NCBI GenBank assembly: GCA_026929865.2
Contig: CM049395.1
Location: 35,167,501-35,231,500 of the forward strand
Source: Hyperoplus lanceolatus
Taxonomy: Eukaryota; Chordata; Actinopteri; Uranoscopiformes; Ammodytidae
Direction: 5' to 3'
Length of the DNA: 64,000 bases
Positions 1 through 14,097 of the stretch are shown one piece after another. The notes beneath the pieces are model-generated. The model had not been told where the DNA came from. It was given only the letters and a program-made list of their open reading frames with translations, and did no database searches. Position 1 is the stretch's first letter. Each line of letters begins with the position of its first letter. The position numbers and the translations under genes are program-made.

Positions 1-96
1 CGTGCGTGCGTGCGTGCGTGCATGCGTGCGTGCGTGCGTGCGTGTGTGTATGTGTGCGTGCGTGCGTGCATGCATGCATGCGTGTGTGTGTGTGCC
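1..96. repeat. CGTG/TG microsatellite
   Basis: Imperfect tandem CGTG, CATG and TGTG units run from the left edge of the window. Simple repeat, no coding content; the left boundary is cut by the window. Confidence 0.9.
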
Positions 97-3000
97 CCCA
101 TCCTCCAAGCTCATCAGCTGAAACAATGCCCTGCATTGAGGACATGAGATGAACGGTTGAAAGTCCGTTACTTGTGTACGTGTAAGATGCTGTTTGCATG
201 CTAAGCTCCTTAAGGAGACTTTTACACTTTGTTTAATCCTGTTATGTAGACTTTGCACAAGCAAGAGCATAAAAACATGACAGTTATGAATTAAGTCACA
301 TAGTTAAGCACCACTTTATTAAAAAGGACAGATTTCTATAGGAAAACTTAACGTTGTTCTAAAGGTATTTCCAGAAACACTGCAATACAGTATTCCATCC
401 TCTGCATGGTAGAAAAAGATAATGGTTAGGGGTTAGGGAGATCACAGTAATATACATACATGCAAATCCACTCTCTTGGGAACCAAAATGTTAACATGTA
501 TTGTCATTTATCTCTTTAATATTTTCACATATTCATTCATAGAACTATATGCGTTCATAGTTTGTTTTTGTGTGTTATAGACAGACATCAGGAGTCAAAT
601 GTCACAAACCTCTTTTATTGGTTGTGTAAGTGTGCAGTGTGTTACTGTGCGTGTGTGGAGGGACATGAAGGTAAGAGTGCAATAAAAGTTACGTGAGGTG
701 AGGGAACAGATTGTGCTTTATTTCCAGCAGGTGGCGCCACAGTGACAATGACTCAGGCTTTATTCTGTCATACACATTTCTTTCATTTCACTACACTAAC
801 TCAGGCTTTACAGGTATGTTGGAAATAACGATAAGGTTGTCTTAATTTTCCCACATTTGTAGAAGGCGACTGGTCTGCTCTTTTTTTTCTATATACATGT
901 TTATCATTGAACTGTTGTTTGCTTTACAACTGTATTTGATTCACAAAACCGAAATGTCCCATTCGGGGCGACAGAAATCTGGAAAACATTTATTCCTGGG
1001 AACATTGGGATGAACCTACTTATCTAGCCCAACATTAATAACTTTTCATTTTCACATTTTCAACTGCTATATAGTTTTGAATTGAATTGAAAATGTTTTT
1101 ATTTCAAACAAGTAAATAATAAAAAATAAAAAAGCTATAATAAACAATAAAATAAATGAAACAAGTGGACAGTTACAATAAAGTCATATTTACACACAAT
1201 GAAAACCACAAATGAAAATAAACTTTACCTGTTCGAAAAGGGGTGAGAAGAAGAAAACGTATTTAATCATATAGAGTCTATTTGCCAAATGTCCAAAAGC
1301 TGCAAATGGCAGGTGCCATTGATCCCTTTGAGGTCAAACGTTTTCTTGTCAAAGAGAAACAGGATACATTATGCTCAGAGGTTCATTAATGTGTTTTATA
1401 GAATAAGTTATATTTACAGATAGCATTACTCTCTTTTCTTTCTCTCTCACACTCTGCAACTCACACTACATCTCATTAATGCAGCCAAATGGACTCTGTG
1501 ACCCTGACAGCAAACTTGGCTGACTGTCGTCTTTTCTACCACACCAGAGTCAGTCTCAAGTTCTTATTCCCAAAAAAATGTGGGTTCAAGAACTTACTTA
1601 GAACAATTATTTTCGATTTAATAATCTATTGGAATGTAAGATATGTTTAGCGATAAATGTGTTATCTGGTACGTTCACGTGAATCTAACTCAATCATAGA
1701 TTTATAGATTTGAAAAAAAGGGAAACGTCCAATGAATTCAATAGACATTTATTTGATATTCAGAACACATCTCCCATGAAGTAGAAATCGATGCACGTAA
1801 TGGAACAATTGCATGTTTCCTGAGCTGAAAAAAAGTTAATCATTAACAAAATAAACTCAATATAATGACCTTTAATTCTCCATATATCTGAAGCATAAGT
1901 TTGAGTTGTAGGCTGCTAACCGAGAGAAAGTACAGTCAAAGGTTTGCACAGATACAGTCTACAGATAATTTGTCTTCATAAAACTGTAAATCACAGAAAA
2001 TATAAACACTTCAGAATTTAAAATATTTATTTAAGATGTTAAAAGCTCCACTGACATAAATAATGTGTGAAAGACCTGCATCGGCACTTTGAACGGCTCT
2101 TCTCATATTAAACCCAACCCTCTGCATTATGTCTAAATATAATTATGTCCGCTGATGACAGACTCCAGATCTCTGTATACCCAGCCACATTTTTCTCCAT
2201 CGGTCTGTCCTTGTTGAGATTATCATCCATCAAAAGACTGAATAATAATGGAAGAAAACTTTTTTCCTAATTATATGGAATCTGGACTTATTTAGCTGCC
2301 GAAAAGGGAACTTGTAGTGCCACCAGAAGACCCTTAAATTTGCCGAATAAGAAGTTGGGCTGATGAGGTGAGAAGCAGAGAATGCCCTAAAACAAACTAG
2401 CAGAGGGGCTTGGAGCAAAACAGCCAGGGGCTTAAGATATATTAAATTACCATGATTGGGACTTAAGGCATGGTTAAAGCCTGTTTGAGAGGCTGGGGAG
2501 AGCTATTCATGTCTGGGGAGCTGGGTCAATAGGTTGGGGAAGTTCACAGGACCTGATTCCATTCTTATGCAAACGCAGAGTACAAGACCTAATGCTCACT
2601 CGGTTGGAAGATATAAATGACTAGACAATCATCTGAAGCCCTCCGCACACAGACACAAACCTGATCTACAGCTGCCTACTTTCATTCATGAGGCAGAGAG
2701 CGATGTCGTCCGCCGGGTTCACTCCCAACGTCTCACTTCCTACTTCCAAATAGGAATAGTTGTGGTGATGACACACATATTCACACATATGCTTGTAGAT
2801 TTCAGGGGGGGATGCAGGGGATGTGTAATTTCCCCCTCAATATTTAAAAGAGGCACATTTTTCCCCCCCCAAAAATATGAAAGATAACCCAGATAACAGT
2901 TCAGGGGGTCAAAACATTTATATATCCTACTTACCTGCTGTAAATATATATTTCCCAACGGTTTCAGACGCCCCTAAAGTAGGCCGTGACAACTTGACCT

Positions 3001-4616
3001 TGATATTGTCTTTTCCTACACAGAAAAAAAAAATCCACCATAAACTGATACGGAAAATGCATAAATTGGTGCATAAAATGTCATGAAAATGCAAGAAATT
3101 AAGTGTTTGATGCTGAAAATCTTGTGAACGACCCCCAGACTCCCACCTATAATGTGCCCCCCCCCGCCCCAAATATTTAAACCAAACCCTACGCCCTTTT
3201 TTCACACGAAAGTTAGGATAAAGTAAACCCAGCCCTGTCTCGTGTAAAATGTAGCCTACGCTCTGGATTTCCAGTTTGAAGCAGTGTAATGAATGGGAGT
3301 GTCAGGATAACTATTAGTTTATTTATGTATAATAGAGGCACATAAAAGTGTGCTTTGTTCCTCCCTGGCTGCAGCACAGCCTGGCCGGGAGTTTATTTCT
3401 CAGCGTTTGGTGAGTAATGCGACCTCCACTGACTCCAACCCACAATGGACAACATCTATCTCTATGTGCTGACAGGGAGAAAATCTGAGCAGAATTAATG
3501 AATGAATGAATGAATGCACAGTGAGCGCCGTGAGAGAGAGCACCTGCAGCCGGCGGACACAGTTTCATAAGCATTTCTATAGTTTTGGCAGATTTTTCTT
3601 CTTTTTTTTAACATCTGACCGAATATGAAATGAGGAAGAAAGATTCAGTCATTTTTTAATGTTTCGGTAAAAAGCGATCAATCAGGCTTTGACAAACTCA
3701 TTCAAAAAGCCCACAGGCCTCCACTCTTTACTCTCAGCATCCTGCTGCCTGCAGGAATTTGCTCCCGACACTGATGTTGGGTGATGACAACCCGCTTGTT
3801 CCAGTTCATGTTCAAGGAGTTGAGATCTGGACACACATTTTCTTTCTTTTGTGATATGTTAACATGAAAAGTCCACCCTCAACCTTTTCTGGTGAAGTTT
3901 AAAACCCTTTCATTGCACTGTAGAAAGTTTTCCTTTGATTGTAACTAATGAGCACAATATTTTTTTAAACCAAATAAAGCAATAACAGTCTCTGATGTTA
4001 TTGGTTTGGACCTAATATTGCATTAAGACAGGACCATAAAAGAAATGTGTTATATTCTCTGCGTCAAGAATTGTTCCTGTGTTTTTTTTTATGTTGTTCT
4101 GAGAGCAGTTGCATGCATTTACAGTATGTCTTGCTGGTGCCCACATGTCATGACTTTGAATTTGATGACTTCAGGTGTATATCTGAATCTGAGAACCTGT
4201 CAGGCTCTATGTAGTTGGACTGGTGTGTCCTGGCCTTAGAGCAACGGACGGCTGTGGAAAAAGGTTAATCAAGGTTTTGGAAACACAAAGAAAAAAGAGG
4301 AAAACTACCCTCAGTCATGGTCAGAGGATCACACACACTTATCCGTTGGCTTGTGCCGGGTCAAGTGTGTGTGTGTGTCCCAGGAGAGATCAGAGGTCAT
4401 GACTCCCTCTGTCCGTCAGCAGGTCGATGCTCTAACACACAGAGGTCTCCACACTGTGGGAGGAGCTTTTACTAGTTTACTAATCTACTGCAGAGCAACA
4501 CAGACAGGCTGCAGAGAAAGACTGAAGGCACGTTACTGAAGAATAGATATATTTTTCATTCGCTTTTTTAATGTCTATTCTATGCTTGATGTACTTTAAT
4601 CTTGATGTGTTTCATG

Positions 4617-4692
4617 GCCCTGTAAAACACTTTGAATGGCCTTGTGTCTGAGTTGTGCTATATAAATAAACTCTCCTTGCCTGGCCTTGCCT
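4617..4692 (-). repeat. Dispersed fish repeat, TTTATTTATATAGCAC type
   Basis: Read on the minus strand this matches the blocks at 16991 and 55308. The shared order is an AGGCAAGGCAAG-like head, TTTATTTATATAGCAC, then CAAGGCCATTCAAAGTG and a TTTACAGGG-like end. Three copies in one 64-kb window show a dispersed element, probably the tail of a SINE or LINE. The family was not identified. Confidence 0.7.
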
Positions 4693-6254
4693 AGATCAAC
4701 AGTTGGTTTATAGGACCTACCTTATATAGCTTCTAATATGTCAACTTTTTCAAACATGTAAATAATTGTAGGGAAAACATGACTGCCCCATGTTTTTATC
4801 TTGTTAGAAATCATTATGGTTAAATGTGGCACTGTACATTATGGGTTCTGATAACTATGTGTTTAGTTCCACAGGTTGTTGATGGTTGTGTTTTAGTTTT
4901 TTCTTCTTTATTTCTCTCAAATGATGAGTTGACAAACACCTTTCTTTGTGCTGCTTTTCATTTATGTGAGTCGAGGCATTTCCAGCGTTTCTTTTTCCCC
5001 CTGTACACCTATTCACTGTTTTTTTTGTCTGTCTTTCTGAGTTATAGACATGAATCAATGTTGTGAATATGTCCTTCAAAATAAATAAAAACTTGCTTTC
5101 CACCACCATAGTCTAGTTTTAGGAAAATGTAGCCCCCATATCAGACATTTCAAAAGCTCTACAATGCACTAAAATACACCACTATACTACTGACTACAGG
5201 AGATGCCTCTGTCCAAGGTGCTGACAGAGAGCAGCCTTTCAAATCTACAGCTCCAAATAAAAACATACTCGTCGTCATGTTACTTTAACATTCATTTTAT
5301 TGAGTAAAAAGCAAAACATTTAATCAGCTCACATTGATGAACTTCATTTTCTACCGAGGCGAAAACTCAACACAAGTTCAAAGATCGCGTTTCACTCCAA
5401 AAACATCCACATTTGAACACACTTTTCAGAAATGATTCTCAAAAATCTCCATGTTTTCCAAAATAAATAACATTTAATGACAGTATATCTGAAAGAAAAA
5501 AACTGCTGTATTTATGCAATTGTACATGGCAGAATGTTAAAGCTGTTGTTGGTGATATCTGAAGTTGGTGTAAGACAGCCTGAAGACATCCTCCGTGAGG
5601 CACAGGTTCCTTTCATTGCTGCATGCAGACTGTTAACGTCACAAATCGGCCTGTGAATCCATGATGATGTAATGAAACAAGTCACGCAGATCCCCCACAC
5701 AGCAGAGTAGCATCTGCACCATCAACGTCCTAAAAAAGACAACAACAAAAAACACATCAGAAATCAAAATCAGCTTTGTAACATTTACATCTTCAGGTAT
5801 CGACAACTGCTCAGCAACTCTGAATAGTTACACTTGTCTTTTAACAGATTGCATCATCTCCGTGTTTTGTAACTAAATTAAGGCGGGATTTTTGATGTGA
5901 GATCAGGCTGAGTTGGGCCGTGTAGCCATACCGCTGCCAGATTCACCAAATTATACATAAAGAGGTTCCTTGGACATTTTAATCCCACTGGGAGACATGG
6001 TAAGACCTTTTCTTTCCCAATTTTCACGCTCTCTCTTATTCAAACCTCTTCTCTTTCCCCCTGCAGCTCCACAATGCAGGATCATGCTTTCTTTTTTCTT
6101 TTCTTTTTTTTTCATGTTCTCTCATATCTTTTCTGGGTATGACCGCCTCCCCCCCGCCAAACCCCTCAGACAGCATGCAGTTTATGCAAATGATCCACCT
6201 TTCATGCTCAAAGTTGAATGAGACCTCAACAAGCAGATCCCTCTCGCTCATTTT

Positions 6255-6256
<2 letters not shown>

Positions 6257-6327
<71 letters not shown>
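6257..6327. repeat. (CA)n microsatellite
   Basis: About 35 nearly uninterrupted CA units. A second, shorter CA tract follows at 6546-6580. Apparent reading frames here are poly-Thr/His or poly-Cys/Val artefacts. Confidence 0.95.
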
Positions 6328-6340
<13 letters not shown>

Positions 6341-6543
6341 GTCATGTTCCCATCACTTCAGAGTACATAACATAGACTTATACATTCCCTGGAGTTATAC
6401 CCCTACCATGACCACTTCTACGTAACCCCAACTCTACCCGAAGCTTAAAGCAATTCTCAACCCAAAGATGTATTAAGGCCTGTAAAAGGATGGCGAGGCC
6501 CTATACCGTGTTTAAACAGATTTATGTCCTCACAAAATGAGTA

Positions 6544-6581
<38 letters not shown>

Positions 6582-8293
6582 TACTCAGTTAAAAAATGGA
6601 TTTGCCATTATTTTCACTTTAGTTTTTCTGTTATAATTTGAAATACTTTACTTAATTTACACTACATAGATAGGAGTAATGAAGAAGTGTGCGTGTGTTA
6701 GTGTGTATGTGTGTGTCTGTCTCTCTATGTCTGTGGTTGATGGTAAGTAGACCATACATGCATGGATGGACATAAAAGTTAGGAGTTGTTTGGAGAGGCG
6801 TGCATGCAGTTTGTGTGTATGTGTGTGTGTGGATAATGATGAATGTGAAATTGTCGGTGTTCCCAGGGTCTGGGTGGTGTGCGGGTGAAAGGCCTTAGGA
6901 GGGGGGCAGTTGTAGGAGGGGGAGGAGGAGGGGGGTTGCATGTGCCCAGCTGTTGGGGGGAACCTGAGTCTCTCTCTCTCTCTCTTGACAGGCTGTCCTT
7001 TTCACCAGTGCATTGCCGGGCCGACCAGCCTGCTGCCATAACAACGCCACAGCCCCTCTCTGTCATAGTACCGCCATGCAGTAACCACAGAGCAGGGGAG
7101 GGGGGGGGGGAGACAGACGTGAATGAAGAGTCCAGACGTTTCTACCCCTGTGAACTTGAACTTGACTGACAGTCTGAGCCACTGGCGGGACAGAATGGAA
7201 ATGTGATTCTGTCCTGTGATTGAGTTCCCAACATACTTTCACATGTCACTGATGTTGAAGATTTGCTGAGTGAATCGTGAATGAACAAATGTTTATATTA
7301 AGACTAGGGTATATTAATTCTATTAGTTATTTTTAAATATGTTCATACATATAAATAGGCTACCACCACTTCTAGGTCTAATCGTGGTGTTATAATGTAA
7401 TAATAATTGTATGTGACTAAGGTATATAGAATCATTGTTTTTGTTTTTATTATTATATTATCACATATCTAATAGTATGTAATCTAGCGGCATATATTTT
7501 TTAGAAACATAAAAATTATAACAAATGTTACCTCTTCTTACAAAAAAACATTATCTTTTGATTTAACTTGTGAATAAATCCCATATTGTGTAAAATGATC
7601 AGACCAGGATATTTTGAGTAAGAAATTGCAGCTCAATATAACATTTATTAACTAACTTCCTTTTTAACTAACTTTCTTCCTTGTTTATCTCCATGTCACA
7701 CGCTCATTCGCTCCAGTCTAAAGTCCCATCAGGGGTCCTATAGCTGCTCAGACCCACTGGACCATGGGGTGTTCGGGGTGTAAAAAGACAGAGCTGTGAA
7801 AGGTCTCCTGTCGCTGCTACAAAGCCAAATACAAGCCGTAGCAGGATAATCTCATGTCCTCCTAGATTAAGACAGAATCACAGCTGTGGTGTGTGTGTCC
7901 TTGTTGGGGGGAACGGGGGTCCTGCCTTCAGGAGAGCACACAGTGCTTCCTAATCTACACAAGGTTCTGGTTCTGTGATTGAGAGCCGACAGGTTATAAT
8001 TCCTCTGGGCTTTACTGTAACACTGTTAGTTTCGTATCCTGTGTCTCGATGCTTTGTTTGTGTTAAATAATATTTACAGGTTGTTTTATTTTATGTCCTT
8101 TGACATTAATGTCTCCACACACATCCTGGTCAGCCCACTAGAATTTGTGTCTTTCGTTTGTTCAGATTTGGCAAAGGCCTTTGGAACTCGACTGAGTTCC
8201 CGCCTATAATATGAATCAAGTGGATACACGTTGGATACAATGGCGGCAGTCTTTTTTCATTAACATTAGTTCTGGCATGAGACCACACACTCC

Positions 8294-8398
<105 letters not shown>

Positions 8399-9014
8399 CC
8401 TCGCAGACATAAAGAGGCAGCCAGACAAAGGGGCCAACTTTGTCCAGGAGACACTCCTATGGCTGCGGTGCTAATGCCGGCATCTGCCACTGTCTGGTCT
8501 GATGCGCCGTTCCCACCTCCCAGCCCAGCCCAGGGTTTACTGCAGTGTACACAATGTTGGGAAAGGGAAGAAGTGGCAGACCTTTGTGGATGGGGCTCCT
8601 TTCACAAAGCAGCCATTGTGGAGCGCGAGCGAGCCAGGCTCAGAATGATAATGTGGACCACTGTTTACTAACAGGGTCTCCCACAGCTGCACAGAGGGGC
8701 TGCACTGTGTCTGGGCATCACGGAGAAAACAACATGCGTACAGGTGCATCATATATCACCTGCAGGCCACTGTGGGTTTGTACCATGCCTTCTGTTATTA
8801 CCACAATGTGCTGGGTTTCCTAAAGAAAAGTGCATTTCTTAATTTATGTAAAAATGTATTTAAATGTAAGCAACTCCAATGTTATTTATCCTTTTATAAT
8901 TTTAACTATCAGACACTCCTGCCTTCCAGAAGTTGCATTTTGTATTTTAAGCAACTCCAAGTGAAAATCTCTTCTGCTGGTTTATAATTTCACTACCTTT
9001 ATATTAAACTTGAG

Positions 9015-9015
<1 letters not shown>

Positions 9016-9096
<81 letters not shown>
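9016..9096. repeat. (CA)n microsatellite
   Basis: About 40 uninterrupted CA units ending in a short A-run. Confidence 0.95.
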
Positions 9097-9099
<3 letters not shown>

Positions 9100-9559
9100 A
9101 ATCAATAAACAAGCTACTAAGGCAGAAATGTTTAAATCCCCGAATAAAGGATTTTTTTTGTTAAACATATGGCTGATTTACAGACGTGCTCTGTGTTGGC
9201 CGGCCATACAGTATTTCACTGCATGAGCTCATCTTATCACCAGCCTCACACCTGCCCCTCCCCCCAGCTGCTTGTCTAATTACAGCCTTGGCTTCTAATA
9301 AAGGAACAGTTCCCCTTTTATTTTTCAAGCCCTAGAAGCTGACTGTTCAAACCACATGTGTTCGTGATCAGTTAGATTTTACATTAAACGTTTTTTTTTT
9401 TTGTGAACAATTAATACATTTATAATAAATGATATTTTCCACCAGAATATGAATCCTGGCAATTTGGAGACGGATTGTTTTTATTTTGATTATTTGTCTT
9501 TATATTTAGAAAATAAAGAAAAAAAATTCAAATCAATTATTCTGATCATTGTTGGTCTT

Positions 9560-9615
9560 AATCAAAATATCCAGTGCAGGTGAGGTCCTCCTCACCTACA
9601 CTGGATATTTTGATT
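9560..9615. repeat. Near-perfect 26-bp inverted repeat (hairpin)
   Basis: Left arm 9560-9585 and right arm 9590-9615 are reverse complements with one mismatch, separated by the 4-base loop TCCT. The arms contain ATCAAAATATCCAGTG. The hairpin is much shorter than a normal pre-miRNA stem plus loop, so a cruciform-forming palindrome or a collapsed inverted-repeat element is more likely than an RNA gene. Confidence 0.85.
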
Positions 9616-12600
9616 GAGTGGCAGGCTATCTCTGAAACCCATGCTTGACACCCATGGATAGGATTATATTATGTGCATTTTTTTGTTATGGGCATTACAA
9701 CTTTATCCCTTGCTTTAGGCCTGTAGCCATTTAGGTTTCATTTAGTATAAAAATTATGAACTTCACCTTTATAAAGATATTTAATGCTGCTCGAAAAACT
9801 GTCCACATGCTCCGACCATAAATAAAATAAATAAAATATTGATGCAGTGTTGTTCTGCATATTACGGTGCTGCTGTGCCTTTAAATACTCTCTGTGCTCC
9901 CCTCGTTTCTATGCAATTATGTAAATATGCGGAGCTCGTCTGGCTGCTATTCATTATCGGCTGGGATTGCGGGATTGTTTCCTTTATTTTCCATCTCTAA
10001 AGCCAATCTTGGGCTTTTTCTTTTCTTTTTACACCAAAGGAGACCTACGGCGAGCGAGAAGACATTAAGGTTTGCAGTTCGTTTTCCGTGTGTGTGAGGT
10101 TCACTCTTTGCGGATTTAAAATAGCGATATGTAGGCCTAGAAGGAGAGGCCGAATATCTCAAGCATTTGTCTGCAGAACGAACAACCCAGGTGTTCTCTT
10201 AATTTTCTGTTATTTATCAAAAAGGCGCTGAACTGTAAATACACCTGTCGGAAGAACCTCGATCCCAACCTGCGCACTTGTAATGTAACAGAGAGGGTCA
10301 TCCATATTTCAAGAAGGAGGAAGATGTAGGCTATTTAATGAGCATGGTTTGCAATTTATTAAAACTGAGGAACTACTGCAATATTGAGAAGTTTCATTTT
10401 TCTTTATGATAAATATTTACAGTTTACCCCCACTGTGTAGCTTTTTAGAAAATGTGTCTCTTTTTTGTGTCTGACTTCGATCTTGTCTATAATCCATATT
10501 TATATATAAATGATCCTAAACACAATAACTTCCTTTCATGACTATGCTTCTCATATTGTCCTTTCATTATTAATTATTATTAAAATATATTTTTTTTGTA
10601 TCACGTTTTGATTGTTCATTTGACATGTTGCTATATAATAACACATGAAAATGATCAATAATAATTAACACATAGCTTGTAACACAGGCTGATGGACTAT
10701 GGGCCTTTTGTTTTTGGCCTTAAATTAAAGAGGTGAAAAAGCTTGACACAAGGGCCTCACCTATAAGGCCTGATAATGCTTCAAATTTTGCAGAATAATA
10801 TGCTTTATTTTCCAAATATGTATGCATGAAAATATGATTTGAACAATATTTTTGGGCTATTCAATTGAAAGTTTATGTTTCTTTCTAAATGAGCCATAGA
10901 CAATAGGCTTTTACAAAAAGAAAATCTGAAAGGATAAAAGTGTCATTGAAAATTGTACTCACATTTTTTAACTGCCTGGTTTTTCTTTTCCATTACCGAA
11001 ATTCATGATCATTTTGATTTAAATCTCATTTAATTTTTATGTGATGGGAGTTTAGAATATAGGATGCATATATGGTCACATTGGATCTGACACAGAAATG
11101 CAGAATTTGTCATTTTATCTGTCATGCTTTCTATAAAACTGGTAGACAACAATAACTTGAACTTGACAAATATGAGTCAGAACTTTATTTTTTACGGTAC
11201 TTTATATATAAATATATTTTTAAAAAGGGTCTTATATCTAATACAAAGGTTACTTGCACTACAACGTATTGTCTCTGTGAACCTGACTCACTGGGCCTGA
11301 TTATTTCCCCCCTCGTGGCATTAGCAGATTCTCAGATGGGCACAGGAATGTCCCCTAATGTAATCAAGTGTCATGATTTACACTGGCTCATTGATTGACC
11401 TTTAAACAGCCTCGGTGTGTGTGTGACCTCGCTGATTGGCTAGAGAGGAGATGTGTTATTAAGACAGGAAAGGTTTGAAGACGGACTGATTGAGCTGTGA
11501 GATCTGTGCAGCTAACGATGCTCCAATTAAAGCGGGCCGTGCTGTGGTGCCAATACAACCATTTTAGAGGCGGCGGGGAGACTCCTTCAAGATGGCCTCC
11601 ACCACATACAGTACACAAGACGAGGCTGTGGCAAGGGAAGGGGGCTGAGCTGTATACTACACAGCCCAGCATGTGTGTCTTAAGGCCTCTCTCTCTTTGA
11701 GAATTAAGATCTCACAGATTTTGTCTTTTCTATGCATTTCCAACACCTGCTGTAACACTGTTGGATGTACTATGTTGTATTCTGTGTCTGTGCATCATAT
11801 AGTGTCTGCAATTTTGAAATAAAATGGTGTATTTTATTGGATTTAGACTTAGACTTATTGTTAAGATGCAGGCTGGAGTTACATTCTTAGTCAGTGAAAT
11901 CTAACGTGGATCTGAGCAACTATATGAACACATTATTATAGTGCACATATGGAGCCAGTGCCACATTATATAAAGGCAGTGGCACGTCTGATTGAAACAA
12001 TTATTGAAAGATTTTACAACATTTAAAACATTTCACAGAAGTGAGGTTGATTCAAGTTTGACTCATTTAAAAGCAATAAGAACAGTGAGCATTGAATTAA
12101 CTTGGTTTGGTAAATAACTGTAATTGTTTCAGTTTGTTCAACAGAGACTTTAGTGAGCTCCAGAGGATGTACTGGTATGCAAAGATCTTATTTTTTTATA
12201 AATGATTCGGAGGTCCATTTGACACAAACATCCTGCTGACATCTGAAATTTCACAGAAAGAAAAACTGTCAGAATGTCAAGAAATCTTTCTAAGAGGGGT
12301 TATTAAACATGGCATATGTCACATGTGATAATTATTGGTATTTGAAAGGCTTTACCAGAGGAGAGAAAAATGCCCCCCAAAAATCCTGACAGTCAGATAT
12401 ACAGAGATACACAGTTTACTTTAACAGGAGATTAAGGGGGGAAAAGCAAATCTTCACAAACTAGAAGCTGGAACTGGGAAAATATTGGTATTTCTTTGAT
12501 GAATCAATGTTCAAAGTTGCCGATTGTCCGTGGACTTTCATCAACTAATCCACTAACTGTTGCATCTGTAGCCTAATTGTGGCGATAAGAACAAATTCTT

Positions 12601-12729
12601 CATATTCTTTCTGATCATTTCTTTTTTTAAACCTACCGGAAAAGTATTCAGGTCCTCTCGTCTCGTCTGTTGTTCTCTTTTGGTTATCTTCTTCAAAGCA
12701 AGAAGCGGAGGGGTTCGGAGGCCATTCCT

Positions 12730-12751
12730 ACTTTCGGTTATCTAGCTTTAT
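12730..12751 (-). ncRNA. Mature miR-9-3p (miR-9*)
   Basis: 22-nt opposite arm on the minus strand beginning ATAAAGCTAG. It is intact and pairs with the 5' arm to leave a typical short 3' overhang. Confidence 0.92.
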
Positions 12752-12768
12752 GATGGAGGGTTTAACAC

Positions 12769-12791
12769 TCATACAGCTAGATAACCAAAGA
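12769..12791 (-). ncRNA. Mature miR-9-5p
   Basis: 23-nt guide arm on the minus strand. The seed region CTTTGG (positions 2-7) is intact, and no difference from the vertebrate consensus is seen. Confidence 0.93.
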
Positions 12792-14097
12792 CAGGAACAC
12801 ACTCCACTGTTTGCAACAAAAAGGTCTGAAGTCTGAAGCGCCCTGTGAACATGAGGAAAACAATTGTGGAGTTAATGCATGATCCTACAATTAAAATGCC
12901 TTCACTGTTGATTTAGATGATAAAAATTAAATATCTGAACTTTAAAATAACATTGACAAAACCAAACACATTTCTGAAGTGTTTCAATCAAATAGAAATA
13001 CTCTATGTGGACCGATTACAATTAATTCAATTACCATAAGAAGCATTTAGCCTACTCTTATTGCACTCCACATTGCATCTTTAAAATGTGAAGTATACAG
13101 AAATATAATGAGGTCTCTGTGCTGCCTCCCTCTTTTGATACAGAATTTCACATATTTGCCAAATAATTCTCTCCCCTTCTTTAACATTTAATAAGCTGCA
13201 TGTGAAAGTTTTTGCTTATAAAACTTTGTTCATATAATCTTTTGGATGTGGACTCGGTCAGGGGGCATGAAGGCCTCAGTGCTTATGTTTTGTAATTCAC
13301 TAAATATGACGTTTTTCATCTTCTGTCTTTGCTACTATACTTTACTGCATAGCTATTATTGACATCTCTTGACCATTGCTACGCATATGTGTAATTCCTT
13401 CTTCAAAATACATGTTTTATAGTTGAAAAAAGACAATCATTAAAAAAAATACAATTATTTATGATTTATTATCATGCATACCTTAACTCATAATAACCTC
13501 ATGATGAACTCATGCTTTACTTTGCTATTGCGTCAGACGTCAGTTGTTTTAATTGGGGGGAAAAGATGCACTGACATGGCATGCATCACTTTCTTTGTAT
13601 AACTCACGCACACTACTACAATTATCACGGCCTTTTTATATATAAATGAACTGATGCGAACTGCAGCAGACCACATGAGTGAAGCTCATAGTAATAGGTG
13701 TGAAGTTGCCTTGACTGAAGGGTTGGAGAGGGACAGCCCTGTGAACTCTCTTCATGCTTACAAACGAGCACATGTTGTCTTGAGATTATAAATTATTTTA
13801 TTTGCGAATTTAATGCGATTTTTTTTTAATGGGAATTTTCTAATTGTAATGGAGGGTGTAAACTAGACATTACAGCCCCACATTATCTATTGGCTGTGAC
13901 TTAGACAATGAACCCTTATTTGTAACCTTCTTGACTATTATAACATGGTTTCATGAATGTCTAGCCTACTACACCTTGTTCCTAAAAATCTGTGACATGA
14001 CACCAGTGCACCTGCAGCTGCTGAGAATACATAGCCTCAAAACTGCCTGTGTGCAGGCTACGACATGACAAAGATTGCATTTAAAAAAAAGACTCAC

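Larger units (their letters stand above)
12724..12798 (-). ncRNA. mir9: miR-9 microRNA precursor (mir-9-3-like)
   Basis: The minus strand encodes a textbook miR-9 hairpin. The 5' arm (12769-12791) contains TCTTTGGTTATCTAGC and matches the whole 23-nt miR-9-5p as I know it. The 3' arm (12730-12751) contains ATAAAGCTAGATAACC and matches the whole 22-nt miR-9-3p. The arms pair across a loop of about 17 nt, and the stem extends outward through GTTCCT with AGGAAT. miR-9 is an ancient neural microRNA that acts on progenitor and patterning factors in the vertebrate brain. One human copy, MIR9-3, lies near KIF7 on 15q26.1, and kif7 lies 6 kb to the right here, so this is probably the mir-9-3 orthologue. 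The paralogue number is inferred from that neighbourhood; the miR-9 identity is seen directly. Confidence 0.96.

Noticed and set aside
6036-6375. Frames rich in Cys-Val or Thr-His, and Arg-Glu frames at 8211-8490
   Set aside because: Translations of CA and AG microsatellites.
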